Shown here: positions 7,970 to 17,859 of the stretch, piece after piece
Numbering within the stretch: the stretch's first letter is position 1
Layout of the letters: each line of letters starts with the position of its first letter
Source of the DNA: Actinacidiphila epipremni
GTDB taxonomy: Bacteria; Actinomycetota; Actinomycetes; Streptomycetales; Streptomycetaceae
Reading direction: 5' to 3'
DNA: 64,000 bases
Assembly (NCBI RefSeq): GCF_012034175.1
Contig: NZ_JAATEJ010000014.1
Coordinates: 124,001 to 188,000 of the forward strand
Notes under the pieces: model-generated
The model's database searches: none
Seen by the model: only the letters and a program-made list of their open reading frames with translations
What the model was told of the DNA's origin: nothing
Position numbers and translations under genes: made by a program

Positions 7970-9463
7970 GTGACGCAGGACGGGCCGGCGGGGGCGGGTG
8001 GCGGCGGGCTCGGCGCGGTCAACGCGCTCATCGAGGCCGCCGGGCGGGGCGGGCGGGAGCTGGGCCGGCGGCTGGTTTCGCAGCTCGGGCCCGGGAGCTG
8101 GGTGATGGCGCTGGACCGGCTGGGCGGCGCCCGCTACGCCGAGCCGCCGCCGGCCGAGGAGCGGGCGGCGGCGCTCGCCGGGGGCTGCGAGCGGCTGTGG
8201 CGGCGGCCGGGCAGCGTGCTGCTGGACAGCGGCGGCCACACGGTGCTGCTCCAGACGCTGCCCGGCTACCCGGACCTGGTGCTCGCGGCGGGCCGCCCGG
8301 GCCCGATGGACGCCGCGCACCGGCAGGCGGTGAACACCACGGCCGGCCTGCTGAAGATCATCTACACCGCCGCCCGCGAGCAGCGCGAGCGCGAGGCCGC
8401 GGTCAACGGCGCGGTGCTGCGGCTGCTGCTCGCCGGGCAGGCCGACAGCGCCGCCGAGGTGCTGGCGGGCCGCGGCGGGCTGCCGGCCGGGCCGGTGCGG
8501 GTCTACCGGGCGCAGGCGGCGGCGAGCGCCGGGGAGGCGGTGCTGGAGCTGGTGGTACGGGCGGTGGGCCGCGACGGGCTCACGGCGCTGGCGGACGGTC
8601 AGATCATCGCGGTGGTCACCGCCGAGGGCGCCGCCGACGCCCGGCTGCGCGGCACCCTGGCCGGCGTCGCGTGCCGGCGGCTGCACGTGGGGGCGTCGGA
8701 CCCGGCGCCGCTGGCGCGCGGCCAGGCCGCCTACCGGGAGGCCGGGCACGCGCTGCGGGCCGGCCGGGCGGCGGGGCGCAGCTTCACGGTGTACGGCGAG
8801 CTCGCCGAGCAGCGGCTGCTCGGCCTCATCCCGCAGGCCCGGCTGCTGCGCTGGGCGGCGGCGCTGCTGCGCCCGGTGCGCGAGCACCCGGACGAGCGGC
8901 GGCTGACCGAGGCGCTCTTCGCCTGGCTCAACGCCCACGGCAGGACCTCCACGGCCGCCGCCGAGCTGGGCGTCGACCGCAAGACGGTGGAGCGCCGGGT
9001 GCGGCTGTGCGGCGCGCTGCTCGGCGCGGACCTGCACAGCGAGGGCGTACGGGTGCGGCTGCACCTGGCGCTGGCGGCGCTGGACCGGGCGGGCGGGCCG
9101 CGCTACGGCCCCGAGCCGCTGCATCCGGAGCCGGCGCGGCCGGAGCGGGACTGCCCGGTGGGGCTGCTGGGCGCGGAGAAGGGCCTGGCGTGGGCGGCGG
9201 CGGTGCTGGAGCCGCTGGACCGGGCGGACCCGGCCGGGCTGCTGCGCCGGACGCTGCGGGTGTGGCTGGAGCGGCACGGCGACCACCGCGGCACCGCGGA
9301 GGAGCTGGGCGTGCACCGCAACACGGTGGCCAAGCGGGTCGGCCGGGTCGAGGCGCTGACGGGGCAGCCGCTGGACTACGTGGGCAACCGCGCGGAGCTG
9401 TACCTGGCGCTGGTGACCGACCAGTACGCGCGGGCCGCGGGCCTGCCGCGGCCGGCCGCCTGA
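7970..9463 (+). CDS. PucR-family regulator with two C-terminal HTH units
   Basis: A 497-residue transcription factor. The middle has the GGDEF-like/PucR regulatory layout (for example LVVRAVGRDGLTALADGQIIAVV, then LHVGASDPAPLARGQAAYREAGHAL). Two PucR-type helix-turn-helix units follow. The first reads LTEALFAWLNAHGRTSTAAA with LGVDRKTVERRV (about residues 310-355). The second reads LRRTLRVWLERHGDHRGTA with LGVHRNTVAKRVGRVEALTG (about 425-470). A single HTH is usual, so the tandem copy is unusual. I chose the GTG at 7970 because GGGGAGG lies six bases upstream; no good start exists further upstream in this frame. It is divergent from the GH55 gene. The effector is unknown. Confidence 0.85.
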   Translation: MTQDGPAGAGGGGLGAVNALIEAAGRGGRELGRRLVSQLGPGSWVMALDRLGGARYAEPPPAEERAAALAGGCERLWRRPGSVLLDSGGHTVLLQTLPGYPDLVLAAGRPGPMDAAHRQAVNTTAGLLKIIYTAAREQREREAAVNGAVLRLLLAGQADSAAEVLAGRGGLPAGPVRVYRAQAAASAGEAVLELVVRAVGRDGLTALADGQIIAVVTAEGAADARLRGTLAGVACRRLHVGASDPAPLARGQAAYREAGHALRAGRAAGRSFTVYGELAEQRLLGLIPQARLLRWAAALLRPVREHPDERRLTEALFAWLNAHGRTSTAAAELGVDRKTVERRVRLCGALLGADLHSEGVRVRLHLALAALDRAGGPRYGPEPLHPEPARPERDCPVGLLGAEKGLAWAAAVLEPLDRADPAGLLRRTLRVWLERHGDHRGTAEELGVHRNTVAKRVGRVEALTGQPLDYVGNRAELYLALVTDQYARAAGLPRPAA

Positions 9464-9582
9464 GCCTTGGTGCTGCGCGGGACGCACCCCGCGGTTCCGG
9501 CCAGGCTGCACATCGGGCGCGGCTGCGCTCCCCAGAGTGCACAGGGTCCGGCCGGGGCGCCGGCGCCGTAGCGTGGGGGCCA

Positions 9583-9623
9583 GGGGAGCGGCGCCCGGCT
9601 CCCCCGTACGGGCGCCGCTCCCC
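9583..9623. terminator. 15-bp perfect-stem hairpin after pucR-type gene
   Basis: GGGGAGCGGCGCCCG (9583-9597) and CGGGCGCCGCTCCCC (9609-9623) are exact complements around an 11-base loop, 120 bases after the preceding stop. This is the strongest structure in the 429-base gap 9464-9892. The rest of the gap holds a lower-GC patch (about 9676-9730) and a small GC palindrome near 9787-9801. I could support no gene before the leader peptide at 9893. Confidence 0.6.
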
Positions 9624-9856
9624 CACCCGCCCGCGCCCGCGCCGGGCGGCGCCGCGACAATGGCAGGGCAGCTCCGGAATTCACCAACTCGCCCCCGGCA
9701 AAAGAGAATTGATTTCCCGTCATATTCACCGGGTCGGGCGGCCCAGGGCCACCGGGCGGCTGACCTGCCGGACGATCACCGGACGCCCGGGCCGCGGGCC
9801 CGCCCCGGCCGTACGGAAAGCGCCCGCCGCCGGTGCACCGCCGCATACCCGGCGGC

Positions 9857-9885
9857 TTGTAATTGTGTGATGAATGCATTATGTT
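9857..9885 (+). promoter_or_regulatory. Sigma-70-like promoter for leader peptide and symporter
   Basis: TTGTAA (9857-9862) and TATGTT (9880-9885) are separated by exactly 17 bases and stand out in an otherwise GC-rich region. The expected start site falls at or one base before the ATG at 9893. The leader peptide would then be translated from a leaderless transcript, which fits the lack of a ribosome site. Confidence 0.6.
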
Positions 9886-9892
9886 CCCGTGC

Positions 9893-10003
9893 ATGTCCAG
9901 TGCCCACAGAGTCATCGCGACGCACGCCGCGGGAGAACCCCCGCTGGTGTGGCGCCTGCATGTCGACCTGTGCCACTGCAACGGCGATCTGTGTACGCGG
10001 TGA
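9893..10003 (+). CDS. Cys-containing leader peptide, putative cysteine-responsive attenuator
   Basis: A 36-codon frame beginning MSSAHRVIATHAAGEPP and ending with WRLHVDLCHCNGDLCTR. The HVDLC motif followed by clustered Cys (residues 27, 29 and 34) near the stop matches the small actinobacterial family annotated as putative leader peptides, which carry an RRHVDLC-like core ahead of sulfur-related genes. In mycobacteria such uORFs tune expression by ribosome stalling at Cys codons. The ATG coincides with the start site predicted from the promoter at 9857-9885. The next gene on the strand is the DAACS symporter at 10258, with 254 bases between. Function in cis rather than as a free peptide is inference from the family. 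Confidence 0.7.
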   Translation: MSSAHRVIATHAAGEPPLVWRLHVDLCHCNGDLCTR

Positions 10004-10257
10004 CGCGCGTCCGCCGCTGACGTCCCCTCCTCCCGGCTCCACCCACGCCGTCCCGTGAACCCGCGGGCCGGCGCCCGAGGGTTGCCCGGAGCCGGCGTCC
10101 CCGGCGCGTCACGCGCCGACGTCCCGACCCCGGCACGGTCGCCCGCCCCTGCTCCTGAGCCGCCTTGAGCACGGCGCCGCGCACCCGCGCCGGACCCCGT
10201 CCCCACCCCGCCCCCCCGCGGTGCCCGGCTGCGCCGGCGCTTCCCCAGGAGTCCCCC
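10004..10257 (+). promoter_or_regulatory. Leader region between uORF and symporter, with hairpins
   Basis: This stretch carries CGGCGCG-TCA-CGCGCCG (10102-10118, 7-bp stem) and a 5-bp stem at 10064-10077. AGGAG at 10247-10251 is the ribosome site of the symporter. Alternative pairings here could link ribosome position on the Cys-rich uORF to downstream expression. No further gene is evident. I could not compute folding energies. Confidence 0.4.
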
Positions 10258-11553
10258 TTGCCTGCCTTGCTCAAGAGAATCCCGTTCTGGGCCCAGATCC
10301 TCGGCGGTCTGGTGCTCGGCGTCGTGCTGGGCCTGATAGCCCGCGACGCCGACGTGCACTGGCTCACCGAGACCCTCACCCGTATCGGCGACATCTTCGT
10401 CCAGCTGCTGAAGCTGGCCGTGCCGCCGCTGGTCTTCACCGCCGTCCTGGTCAGCGTCACCAACCTGCGCAACGTCACCAACGCCGCGCGCCTGGCGCTG
10501 CGCACGCTGCTGTGGTTCTGCGTCACCGCGCTCATCGCCGTGACGATCGGCATCCTGCTGGGCCTGGCCACCAAGCCCGGTGACGGCGTGAGCCTCAAGG
10601 CCGGCACGCTGCCGGACGGCATCCACAAGGGCTCCTGGATCGACTTCCTGACCGGCATCATCCCGACGAACATCGTGGACGCCTTCAGCGAGCCGAACGT
10701 CCTGCAGATCGTCTTCCTCGCCGTCGTCGTCGGCGCCGCGAGCCTGTCGGTGGGCGAGAAGGCCGAGCCGCTGATCGACTTCGCGAAGGTCGTGCTGGAG
10801 GTCGTGCAGAAGGCGCTGTGGTGGGTCATCCGGCTCGCCCCGCTGGGCACGCTGGGCCTGATCGGCAAGTCGGTGTCCACCTACGGCTGGGACCTGCTCA
10901 AGCCGCTGGGCACCTTCACCGTCGACGTGTACGTCGGCTGCGCGCTGGTGATGTTCGTGGTCTACCCGCTGCTGCTGGCGCTGGTCGGCAAGGTCAACCC
11001 GGTCAACTTCTTCAAGGGCGCCTGGCCCGCGATCGAGCTGGCCTTCGTCTCCCGCTCCTCGGTCGGCACCATGCCGGTCACCCAGCGGGTGGCCGAGCGC
11101 CTCGGCGTGCCGCGGGACTACGCGTCCTTCGCGGTGCCGTTCGGCGCCACGACCAAGATGGACGGCTGCGCCGCGGTCTACCCGGCGCTCGCGGCGATCT
11201 TCGTCTCCGAGGTCTACCACGTGCACCTGGGCGTCGGCGACTACCTGCTGATCGCGTTCGTCTCGGTCATCGGCTCGGCCGCGACCGCCGGCCTGACCGG
11301 CGCGATCGTCATGCTGACCCTGACGCTGAGCACGGTCGGGCTGCCGCTGGAGGGTGTCGGCCTGCTGCTGGCGATCGACCCGATCCTGGACATGATGCGC
11401 ACCGCGACCAACGTGACCGGCCAGATCGTCACACCGGTGCTGGTGGCCTCGCGGGAGAAGATCCTGGACCGGGTCGCCTTCGACTCGCCGCGCGGCATCG
11501 AGGACGACGCCCCCGAGGAGGCGGCCGAGACCCGCGAGCTGGTCGAGGTCTGA
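10258..11553 (+). CDS. Dicarboxylate/amino acid:cation symporter (DAACS family)
   Basis: A 431-residue membrane transporter importing an acidic amino acid, C4-dicarboxylate or cystine with H+ or Na+. About eight hydrophobic helices are visible. The family motifs are present: SSVGTMPVTQR for the first re-entrant hairpin, VPFGATTKMDG for the conserved transmembrane loop, and DPILDMMRTATNVTGQ for the substrate-binding helix. The start is TTG at 10258, with AGGAG six bases upstream, giving MPALLKRIPFWAQ. A longer in-frame ATG start at 10165 would add a Pro-rich tail with no ribosome site. The Cys-rich leader peptide upstream hints that the substrate may be cystine (TcyP-like), but nothing in the protein proves it. 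Confidence 0.9.
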   Translation: MPALLKRIPFWAQILGGLVLGVVLGLIARDADVHWLTETLTRIGDIFVQLLKLAVPPLVFTAVLVSVTNLRNVTNAARLALRTLLWFCVTALIAVTIGILLGLATKPGDGVSLKAGTLPDGIHKGSWIDFLTGIIPTNIVDAFSEPNVLQIVFLAVVVGAASLSVGEKAEPLIDFAKVVLEVVQKALWWVIRLAPLGTLGLIGKSVSTYGWDLLKPLGTFTVDVYVGCALVMFVVYPLLLALVGKVNPVNFFKGAWPAIELAFVSRSSVGTMPVTQRVAERLGVPRDYASFAVPFGATTKMDGCAAVYPALAAIFVSEVYHVHLGVGDYLLIAFVSVIGSAATAGLTGAIVMLTLTLSTVGLPLEGVGLLLAIDPILDMMRTATNVTGQIVTPVLVASREKILDRVAFDSPRGIEDDAPEEAAETRELVEV

Positions 11554-11557
11554 CCGC

Positions 11558-12709
11558 TCAGCGCCCCGCCGCGACGGCCCCCGGCTCCTTCCCCCGCGGA
11601 GGAGCCGGGGGCCGTCGCCGTACCGGCGGCGGGAGCTGGCCCGCGACCAGCGCGGCGAGCGCCAGGCCGAACCCGGCGAGCTGCACCGGCCCCAGCGCCT
11701 GGCCCAGCACGGCCGCCCCCAGCACCGCGGCGACCAGCGGCGACAGCAGCGCCAGCAGGGCGGCGGAGGTGACCGGCAGCGCGCCGAGGCCCTGGAACCA
11801 CAGGGCGTACGTGATCAGCCCGCCGACCAGGCCCAGCCACAGGTAGCCCAGCGCCGCGTGCGCCCCGATCGCGGGCGGCGGGCCCTCCACGGCGAAGGTC
11901 AGCGGCAGCAGGAACAGCCCGCCGGCGCTCAGTTGCCAGCCGGCGAAGGCCAGCGGGCCCACGCCCGCCGGGCGCCCCCAGCGCTTGGTGAGCGTCACGC
12001 CGAGCGCCATGGTGGCCGCGCCCGCGAGGCCGGCGGCGATCCCGGTGCCGTCCAGCGCCGCGTCCGGCCCGATCACCACCAGGCCGACGCCGGCGACGCC
12101 CGCCGCGCCCCAGCCCAGCCGCCACGCCGACAGCCGCTCGTGCAGCACCGGCACCGCGAGCAGCGCGACCAGCAGCGGCTGCGCGGCGCCCAGCGTCGCG
12201 GCGGGCCCGCCGGGCAGCCGCTCGGCGGCGGTGAACAGCAGCGGCAGGAACAGCCCGATGTTGAGCACGCCGAGCACGGCGGCCTTCCCCCACCAGGCGC
12301 CGCGCGGCAGCGTGCGGCTCCAGGCCACCGCGACCAGCCCGGCGGGCAGCGCCCGCAGCAGCCCGGCGAACAGCGGGTGCCCGGCGGGCAGGAACTCGGT
12401 GGTGACGAGGTAGGTGGTCCCCCACACGGCGGGCGCGAGCGCGGTGAGCGCGGTACGCGGCAGGTCCCCGCGCCGGGCCCCGCCCGCACCGGCCCCGCCC
12501 GCACCGGCCCGGCCCCCGCGCGGGTCGCCGCCGCCCGCCGCGGGACCGCGCGCGGGCCCGCCGGCTCCCGCGCCGCCGCCGGTGCGGCCCGCGCCCGTAC
12601 GCCCCCGGACCGCGGCGCCCCCTGCGCCCGTACCCCCGCCCGCGCCGCCCGCCTCCGATGTGCCGCTCGGCGGCACCGCTGCCCCGGCCGTACCGGTTCC
12701 CCTGGTCAT
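11558..12709 (-). CDS. EamA/DMT-family transporter
   Basis: Predicted exporter of the drug/metabolite transporter superfamily, with ten hydrophobic helices and the internal duplication typical of EamA proteins. The first half includes WGTTYLVTTEFLPAGHPLFAG and LRALPAGLVAVAWSRTLP; the second includes FAGWQLSAGGLFLLPLTF and GLGALPVTSAALLALLSPLVA. From the ATG at 12709 there is a Gly/Ala/Arg-rich stretch of about 75 residues before the first helix, which is unusual. The true start may be further in, so the start is uncertain. It is divergent from a LysR regulator, the classic arrangement for LysR-controlled efflux, and its 3' end is convergent with the symporter. The substrate is unknown. Confidence 0.85.
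   Translation of the reverse strand: MTRGTGTAGAAVPPSGTSEAGGAGGGTGAGGAAVRGRTGAGRTGGGAGAGGPARGPAAGGGDPRGGRAGAGGAGAGGARRGDLPRTALTALAPAVWGTTYLVTTEFLPAGHPLFAGLLRALPAGLVAVAWSRTLPRGAWWGKAAVLGVLNIGLFLPLLFTAAERLPGGPAATLGAAQPLLVALLAVPVLHERLSAWRLGWGAAGVAGVGLVVIGPDAALDGTGIAAGLAGAATMALGVTLTKRWGRPAGVGPLAFAGWQLSAGGLFLLPLTFAVEGPPPAIGAHAALGYLWLGLVGGLITYALWFQGLGALPVTSAALLALLSPLVAAVLGAAVLGQALGPVQLAGFGLALAALVAGQLPPPVRRRPPAPPRGKEPGAVAAGR
11571..11618. terminator. 18-bp perfect-stem bidirectional terminator inside 3' end of eamA-type gene
   Basis: Bases 11571-11588 pair exactly with 11601-11618 (GCGACGGCCCCCGGCTCC and its complement) around a 12-base loop. The symporter ends at 11553 and the convergent EamA gene ends at 11558, so the hairpin overlaps the last codons of the latter. 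One structure can stop both transcripts. Confidence 0.65.
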
Positions 12710-12753
12710 ACCGGCAGTCTCGGCCCGCCGCCATCCATGAGTCCAACACATGC

Positions 12754-12782
12754 TTGTCACCGCATCGATCTCTCGGCACGAT
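12754..12782 (+). promoter_or_regulatory. Predicted promoter of lysR-type gene
   Basis: TTGTCA (12754-12759) and CACGAT (12777-12782) are spaced by 17 bases. The predicted start site lies at about 12789-12790, on the second of two in-frame ATGs, giving a leaderless message. The 80-base gap between the divergent EamA and LysR starts would also hold the LysR operator. Confidence 0.45.
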
Positions 12783-12789
12783 GGATCGC

Positions 12790-13818
12790 ATGGAGTTCCA
12801 GCAGCTGCGGTACGTGCTCGCGGTCGCCGAGACCGGCAGCTTCACCCGGGCCGCCGAGCGGTGCCTGGTCGTGCAGTCGGCGCTCAGCCACCAGGTGGCC
12901 CGGCTGGAACGGGAGCTGGGGGCGCGGCTGTTCGAGCGCACCAGCCGCCGGGTGCGGCTGACGCCGGCCGGCGAGGCGTTCCTGCCGGCGGCCCGGCAGT
13001 GCCTGGACGCCGCCGAGCGGGCGAGGGCCGAGGTCGCGGCGGCGGTCGGCGAGGTGCGCGGGCGGCTGGCCGTCGGGTCGATCCCGACGGTGACCGCGGC
13101 GGACGTGCCCGGAGCGCTGCGCGACTTCCACGAGCGGCACCCGCAGGTGCGGATCACCCTGCGGGTGGGCGCGAGCGACGACCTGATCGAGCAGGTCCGG
13201 GAGGGCGCGGTGGACGTCGCCTTCCTCGGGATGCCGACGACCGCCGACACGCAGGGCGTGGCCGTCCACGAGCTGGCGCGCGGCAGCCTGGTCGCGGTGG
13301 TCGCGCCGGACCACCCGCTGGCCGGCCGGGAGTCGGTGAGCCTGCGCCGGCTGGCCGCCGAGACCTTCGTGGAGCTGCCCGCCGGCACCGCGGGCCGCGC
13401 CCAGTCCGAGCAGGCCTTCGCGGCGGCGGGCCTGAGCCGGGACGTCGCCTACGAGGTCAGCAGCGCGGAGTTCATCCCCCGGCTGGTCGGCCCGGGCCTG
13501 GGCGTGGCGATGCTGCCCTCGGCGTACGCCCCGCACCTGACCGGCGTCGCGACGGTGGAGGTGACGGACGCGCCGGCGCGGGTGGAGTACGTCATCTGGT
13601 CGCGTACCGCCCCGACGCCCGCCGCGACCGCCTTCCTCGCCATCCTCGGCGTCCCGGGCACCGAGGCCCTGGGCGGCGCACGGACCGGCCCGCGAGCGGG
13701 GAGCCCGGGCGACGGTCCCGGGGCCGGCCGGCCGGCCGCCGGGCGCGCGGCCGGCGCAGGCAGCCGCCCGGCCACCGACCGGACCGGCGCCGGGCGGCCG
13801 GGCGCGCGAGGCGGGTAG
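12790..13818 (+). CDS. LysR-family transcriptional regulator
   Basis: A 342-residue regulator. The N-terminal winged helix-turn-helix is textbook LysR (MEFQQLRYVLAVAETGSFTRAAE, then VVQSALSHQVARLERELGARLFERT). It is followed by the effector-binding domain starting near residue 90 (GRLAVGSIPTV, later GPGLGVAMLPSAY). The last ~45 residues are a Gly/Ala/Arg/Pro-rich tail beyond the normal LysR length. An ATG nine bases upstream lies inside the predicted -10 element, so the start at 12790 is preferred. It probably controls the divergent EamA gene and perhaps the NAD(P)-binding protein downstream; the inducer is unknown. Confidence 0.92.
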   Translation: MEFQQLRYVLAVAETGSFTRAAERCLVVQSALSHQVARLERELGARLFERTSRRVRLTPAGEAFLPAARQCLDAAERARAEVAAAVGEVRGRLAVGSIPTVTAADVPGALRDFHERHPQVRITLRVGASDDLIEQVREGAVDVAFLGMPTTADTQGVAVHELARGSLVAVVAPDHPLAGRESVSLRRLAAETFVELPAGTAGRAQSEQAFAAAGLSRDVAYEVSSAEFIPRLVGPGLGVAMLPSAYAPHLTGVATVEVTDAPARVEYVIWSRTAPTPAATAFLAILGVPGTEALGGARTGPRAGSPGDGPGAGRPAAGRAAGAGSRPATDRTGAGRPGARGG

Positions 13819-13915
13819 CCGGCCGGGCCGATGTCACACTCCCCCGCCCGGGCGGCTCTCTTCTGCGGCGGGTGAGGGCGGATCGGCCGCGGCCCGCCAC
13901 GGAGATGGAGGAGAG

Positions 13916-14593
13916 ATGAAGCTGACGATCTTCGCCGCGACCGGCGGTGTCGGCCGCCACCTGCTGGACCAGGCGCTCGCCGCCGGGCACTCGGTGACCG
14001 CGGTGGTGCGCAGCCCCGCCAAGCTCGGCGGGCGGGCGGACCCGGCGCTGCGGGTGGTCACCGCCGACCTGGCCGCGCCCGACCCGGAGGTGCTGGAGCT
14101 CGCCGTCGGCGGGGCGGACGCGGTGCTGTCCGGGTTCGGTCCGCACGGGCAGGCCGACGCCGGGCACACCGGCGCCGGGACCCGGGCGATCGTCGCGGCG
14201 ATGCGGGCGGCCGGGGTGCCGCGGATCGTCGCGGTGAGCGCCGCGCCGGTCTCGACGACGCCCTCGCCGGGCCGCCCGCACCCGCCGCGGCACGACCCGG
14301 GCGACACCCTGGCCATGCGCTATGTCGCCGCCCCGCTGGGCAAGCTCTTCCTCGGCAAGGTCTTCGCCGACCTCGCCGTCATGGAGGACGTGCTCCGCGA
14401 GAGCGGCCTGGACTGGACGGTGGTGCGCCCGCCGCGGCTGACCGACAAGCCGCTGACGGGGAATTACCGCACCGCGGTCGGCCGCAACCTCAGGGGCGGC
14501 TCCACCGTTCCGCGCGCGGACGTCGCCCACCTGATGCTGCGCTGCGTCACCGACCCCTCGACCGTCCACCAGGCCCTGGGCGTCGCGACCTGA
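13916..14593 (+). CDS. NAD(P)-binding (NmrA/SDR-like) protein
   Basis: A 225-residue single-domain Rossmann protein of the atypical SDR type. The N-terminus MKLTIFAATGGVGRHLLDQA has the GxxGxxG nucleotide motif. RIVAVSAAP follows at the usual strand 4-5 position, and LDWTVVRPPRLTD is typical of NmrA/biliverdin-reductase-like folds. No YxxxK pair is apparent, so it may be a redox sensor or a reductase with divergent catalysis. The ribosome site GGAGATGGAGGAG is strong. It follows the LysR gene by 97 bases on the same strand and may be part of the same response. Confidence 0.82.
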   Translation: MKLTIFAATGGVGRHLLDQALAAGHSVTAVVRSPAKLGGRADPALRVVTADLAAPDPEVLELAVGGADAVLSGFGPHGQADAGHTGAGTRAIVAAMRAAGVPRIVAVSAAPVSTTPSPGRPHPPRHDPGDTLAMRYVAAPLGKLFLGKVFADLAVMEDVLRESGLDWTVVRPPRLTDKPLTGNYRTAVGRNLRGGSTVPRADVAHLMLRCVTDPSTVHQALGVAT

Positions 14594-14645
14594 ACGGCCT
14601 GAACGGCCTGAACACCCTCAGCGCCCGGAGCGATATGAGCCCGGC

Positions 14646-15635
14646 TCAGTCCGTGGCGCCGTCGAAGGCCCGCAGCAGCCGGTCGGCGGCGTCGGCCGCG
14701 GTCAGCCGGCCGGCCCGCAGCTGCTCCTCGACCCGCGGGGCGAGGTCGCGTACGGCGGGATGGGTGCGCAGCCGGGTGAGCAGGGTGTCGCGGGTCATGG
14801 ACCAGGCCCAGTCGACCTGCTGCTCGCGGCGCTTGGCGGCGAGCGTGCCGTCCGCCGCGAGCCGGGCGCGGTGGGCCTCCAGGCGCTCCCAGACCGTCTC
14901 CAGGCCGGTCGACTCGCGCGCGCTGCACGTGAGGACCGGCGGGGTCCAGCCGGCGTCCGCGGGGTGCATCAGCCGCAGCGCGCCGGCCAGTTCGCGGGAG
15001 GCGGCGCGCGCGTCCCGCTCGTGCGGGCCGTCCGCCTTGTTGACGGCGATGACGTCGGCGAGTTCCAGCACGCCCTTCTTGATGCCCTGGAGCTGGTCGC
15101 CGGTGCGGGCGAGCGTCAGCAGCAGGAAGGTGTCGACCATGCCCGCGACGGCCGTCTCGGACTGGCCGACGCCGACGGTCTCGACGAGCACCACGTCGTA
15201 GCCCGCGGCCTCCATGACGACCATGGACTCGCGGGTGGCCCGCGCCACGCCGCCCAGGGTGCCGGCGCTCGGCGAGGGGCGGACGAAGGCGGCCGGGTCC
15301 ACGGCGAGGCGTTCCATGCGGGTCTTGTCGCCGAGGATGGAGCCGCCGGTGCGGGTCGAGGACGGGTCGACGGCGAGCACCGCGACCCGGTGGCCGAGGC
15401 CGGTGAGCAGGGTGCCGAAGGCGTCGATGAAGGTGGACTTGCCGACGCCCGGCACCCCGCTGACGCCGATCCGCCGGGCGCCCCCGGTGTGCGGCAACAG
15501 CTGGGTCAGCATCCGCTGGGCGAGCGCCCGGTGGTCGGCGCGGGAGGACTCCACCAGGGTGATCGCCCGCGCCACCGCGGCCCGGCGCCCGTCGAGGACA
15601 CCTTTCACGTACGTGTCGACGTCTTCTGTGCGCAT
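14646..15635 (-). CDS. meaB: MeaB, GTPase chaperone of methylmalonyl-CoA mutase
   Basis: A 329-residue P-loop GTPase that guards and reactivates adenosylcobalamin in methylmalonyl-CoA mutase. Visible motifs are G1 GVSGVPGVGKST (about 57-68), VDPSST, the G3-like block VETVGVGQSE and the G4 block NKAD. A C-terminal helical dimerisation region follows. It is the last gene of the mutA-mutB-meaB operon, starting eight bases after the mutB stop. The 52-base gap to the convergent upstream gene holds three short CTGAACGGC-like repeats (14590-14617) and nothing else I can support. Confidence 0.96.
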   Translation of the reverse strand: MRTEDVDTYVKGVLDGRRAAVARAITLVESSRADHRALAQRMLTQLLPHTGGARRIGVSGVPGVGKSTFIDAFGTLLTGLGHRVAVLAVDPSSTRTGGSILGDKTRMERLAVDPAAFVRPSPSAGTLGGVARATRESMVVMEAAGYDVVLVETVGVGQSETAVAGMVDTFLLLTLARTGDQLQGIKKGVLELADVIAVNKADGPHERDARAASRELAGALRLMHPADAGWTPPVLTCSARESTGLETVWERLEAHRARLAADGTLAAKRREQQVDWAWSMTRDTLLTRLRTHPAVRDLAPRVEEQLRAGRLTAADAADRLLRAFDGATD

Positions 15636-15642
15636 GCCGCGG

Positions 15643-17855
<2,213 letters not shown>

Positions 17856-17859
<4 letters not shown>

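Noticed and set aside
9676..9740. A lower-GC patch with a possible minus-strand peptide starting MTGNQFSFAGGELVN
   Set aside because: The frame has no ribosome site and runs into the 15-bp terminator hairpin and then low-complexity sequence; no homologous family is recognisable.
14590..14617. Triple CTGAACGGC-like repeat between two convergent genes
   Set aside because: Too short and imperfect to assign a function; it overlaps the end of the preceding gene and shows no hairpin.
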